Shown one piece after another: positions 4,349 through 5,815 of a stretch of DNA of 5,815 bases. How positions within the stretch are numbered: the stretch's first letter is position 1; every line of letters starts with the position of its first letter. Under the pieces are notes generated by a model. It saw nothing but the letters and a program-made list of their open reading frames with translations, did no database searches and was not told the origin of the DNA. A program made the translations under genes and the position numbers. The DNA comes from Comamonas sp. (GTDB lineage Bacteria > Pseudomonadota > Gammaproteobacteria > Burkholderiales > Burkholderiaceae_C): positions 1 through 5,815 of the forward strand of contig JAHAYB010000430.1 in the NCBI GenBank assembly GCA_018384835.1, in the 5' to 3' direction.

Positions 4349-5815
4349 GGCAGCAGCAAGCACCCACCCCAATCCCCGCAGCCGCAGCCGCAGCCACAGC
4401 TATAGCCCCCGCCTCCCCTCAGCCCCCGCCTTTGCTGCAAGTCGATGGCCTCAACATTCACTTTGGCAACAAGCAGGTCGTGCAGCAAGTGGGCTTTAGC
4501 CTGCGGGCGGGCGAAAAGCTGGCGCTGGTGGGCGAATCAGGCTCTGGCAAGACGGTGACGGCGCTGGCGCTGCTCGGTCTGCTGCCCCAAGCGCGAGTCA
4601 GCGGGCGGGCGCTGCTGCATGGGCGCGATGTGCTCGCCCTCTCTGAGCGCGAATTGCTGGCCGTGCGGGGCAGCGAAATCGCCATGATTTTTCAAGAGCC
4701 GATGACCGCGCTCAACCCCTTGATGCGCATTGGTGCGCAGATTGCCGAGGTCTTGCAGCTCAAGCAAGGGCTGGGCAAAAGAGCGGCGCAGGCGCAGGTG
4801 CTGGAGCTGCTGGCCGCCACGGGCATGGGTGAGCCAGCGCAGCGGGCGCAGGCGTGGCCGCATCAGCTCTCGGGCGGGCAGCGCCAACGCGCCATGATTG
4901 CCATGGCCCTTGCCGCCCAACCCCAACTGCTACTCGCTGATGAGCCAACCACCGCTCTGGACGTGGCGCTACGCACGCAAATGCTGGAGCTGCTGGCCGA
5001 CTTGCAGCGCCAAACCGGTATGGCACTGCTCCTTATCACCCACGATTTGCCTCTGGTGCGCCATTTTGCTGACCACGCCGTGGTAATGCAGCACGGCCAT
5101 CTGGTGGAGCAGGGTGCGGTGGCGCAGTTGTTCAGCCAACCACGCCACCCCTATACCCAAAAGCTGCTCAGTAGCCGCCCGCAGCGCAATATTGCCCCAG
5201 CGCTTGCAGATGCGGATACGCCCATCCACCTACAAGCCAGCAACTTGTGCGTCAGCTACCCCAGCGCCTTGCCGGGGCTGCGCGGCTGGTGGCAAAAGGG
5301 GGCGACGATGGCCGTGCGCGATGCCAGCTTTACCCTGCGCCAAGGGCAGACCTTGGCCGTGGTGGGGGAGTCTGGCTCGGGCAAATCCACTTTGGCGCAG
5401 GCGGTGCTGGGGCTGCTGCCTAGCCAAGGGGTGTTGCAGTTGAACGGGCAAAGCTGGCAGCAACCGGCCACGCGCAACACTGCCGCCAATCAAGCACTGC
5501 GCCGCTGGGTGCAGGTGGTGTTTCAAGACCCGTTTTCTGCGCTCTCGCCGCGCCTGACGGTGCTAGACATTGTGGGTGAGGGCTTGCGCGTTCATGCCGC
5601 GCAACTCGGTGCGCAAGAACGCCGCCAGCGTGTGCTGCAAGCACTGCAAAACGTTGGGCTGTATGCGGTCAAAGAAGCAGCAGCGGCAGCAGAAGCAGAA
5701 GAGGCCGCAGCAGCAGAAGAAGCCGAGCAACTACTGGCACGCTACCCACACGAGTTTTCTGGTGGCCAGCGCCAGCGCTTGGCTATTGCCCGTGCCTTGG
5801 TATTGGAGCCGCAGG
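4345..5815 (+). CDS. yejF: ABC transporter ATPase YejF, two fused nucleotide-binding domains (3' end beyond window)
   Basis: An open frame of 490 codons runs off the window. It starts at an ATG overlapping the yejE stop, with AAAGG nine bases upstream. It is the ATPase of the Yej importer, on the cytoplasmic face, with two domains in one chain. Domain 1: Walker A GESGSGKT (63-70), Q-loop Gln117, signature LSGGQ (175-179), Walker B LLLADEP with Asp199-Glu200, and switch His233. The oligopeptide-transporter tail HPYTQKLL lies at 268-275. Domain 2: Walker A GESGSGKST (341-349), Q-loop Gln394, signature FSGGQ (471-475); its Walker B and His lie beyond the end. All visible catalytic motifs are intact. 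E. coli YejF is about 529 residues, so roughly 60-70 residues are missing. Two oddities: a Pro/Ala-rich N-terminal extension (residues 7-29) and an Ala/Glu-rich insert (444-461) just before the second signature. Confidence 0.95.
   Translation, partial: MRQQQAPTPIPAAAAAATAIAPASPQPPPLLQVDGLNIHFGNKQVVQQVGFSLRAGEKLALVGESGSGKTVTALALLGLLPQARVSGRALLHGRDVLALSERELLAVRGSEIAMIFQEPMTALNPLMRIGAQIAEVLQLKQGLGKRAAQAQVLELLAATGMGEPAQRAQAWPHQLSGGQRQRAMIAMALAAQPQLLLADEPTTALDVALRTQMLELLADLQRQTGMALLLITHDLPLVRHFADHAVVMQHGHLVEQGAVAQLFSQPRHPYTQKLLSSRPQRNIAPALADADTPIHLQASNLCVSYPSALPGLRGWWQKGATMAVRDASFTLRQGQTLAVVGESGSGKSTLAQAVLGLLPSQGVLQLNGQSWQQPATRNTAANQALRRWVQVVFQDPFSALSPRLTVLDIVGEGLRVHAAQLGAQERRQRVLQALQNVGLYAVKEAAAAAEAEEAAAAEEAEQLLARYPHEFSGGQRQRLAIARALVLEPQ
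4378..4395 (+). repeat. GCAGCC hexanucleotide repeat (x3) in yejF 5' end
   Basis: Three perfect GCAGCC units encode Ala12-Ala17 of YejF, within a longer Pro/Ala-rich stretch before domain 1. Unit gain or loss would stay in frame, so only tail length would change. Confidence 0.6.
5674..5727 (+). repeat. Ala/Glu codon tract (GCN/GAR) in yejF domain 2
   Basis: Eighteen consecutive codons are only Ala or Glu (residues 444-461), built mostly of GCA and GAA with runs such as GCAGCAGCGGCAGCA. The tract sits in the helical subdomain between the Q-loop and the FSGGQ signature. As recalled, E. coli YejF has only a few residues there, so it looks like a trinucleotide expansion forming an extra charged helix. 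Confidence 0.65.

Noticed and set aside
4015..4926. Long minus-strand open frames opposite yejE and yejF
   Set aside because: Their peptides show no recognisable domain and are low-complexity Gly/Arg/Pro-rich shadows of GC-rich codons; the plus strand carries clear ABC transporter motifs throughout.
4898..5443. Plus-strand ORFs in other frames within yejF
   Set aside because: They overlap uninterrupted YejF coding sequence with all ATPase motifs intact, so they are frame shadows and not evidence of a frameshift.
1..5815. CRISPR arrays, tRNA/rRNA genes, insertion sequences
   Set aside because: No regularly spaced repeats, no tRNA-like cloverleaf and no transposase-like coding or terminal inverted repeats were seen on either strand.

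Overview
The window suggests a beta-proteobacterium of the Burkholderiales, probably Comamonadaceae-like. This rests on moderately high and uneven GC, the style of the chemotaxis-receptor N-terminus, and transporter sequences close to the proteobacterial Yej family. The assignment is from recollection of family sequences, not from a search.

Layout. Positions 1-191 (minus) hold the first 63 codons of a methyl-accepting chemotaxis protein. Positions 192-478 are a divergent intergenic region, AT-rich up to about 350. It ends in a GC-rich leader with a terminator-like hairpin (424-447). Positions 479-1762 (plus) encode an MFS exporter of the EntS/DHA3 type. An operon-like set of tightly packed plus-strand genes then runs to the window end: yejB (1798-2826), an MNT-type nucleotidyltransferase resembling the MntA antitoxin (2826-3242), a 23-codon remnant that looks like the start of hepT (3235-3306), yejE (3290-4348) and yejF (4345 to beyond 5815).

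Function. YejB and YejE are the two membrane permeases, and YejF the double-domain ATPase, of an oligopeptide / microcin C type ABC importer. The periplasmic binding protein YejA is not in the window; the gene before yejB is an MFS exporter instead.

The most striking point is an AT-rich segment of about 0.45 kb lodged between the two permease genes. It carries an intact MntA-like gene with an exact GS-X10-DXD active-site motif. What should be its partner toxin gene, hepT, is reduced to a short overlapping ORF that starts with the expected residues MVDDVL and stops after 23 codons. A 9-bp direct repeat (TTGATGATG) sits at each edge of the antitoxin gene. The simplest reading is a horizontally acquired type VII (HEPN/MNT) toxin-antitoxin module that entered a transporter operon and then lost its toxin. 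Whether the orphan antitoxin is still useful is unknown.
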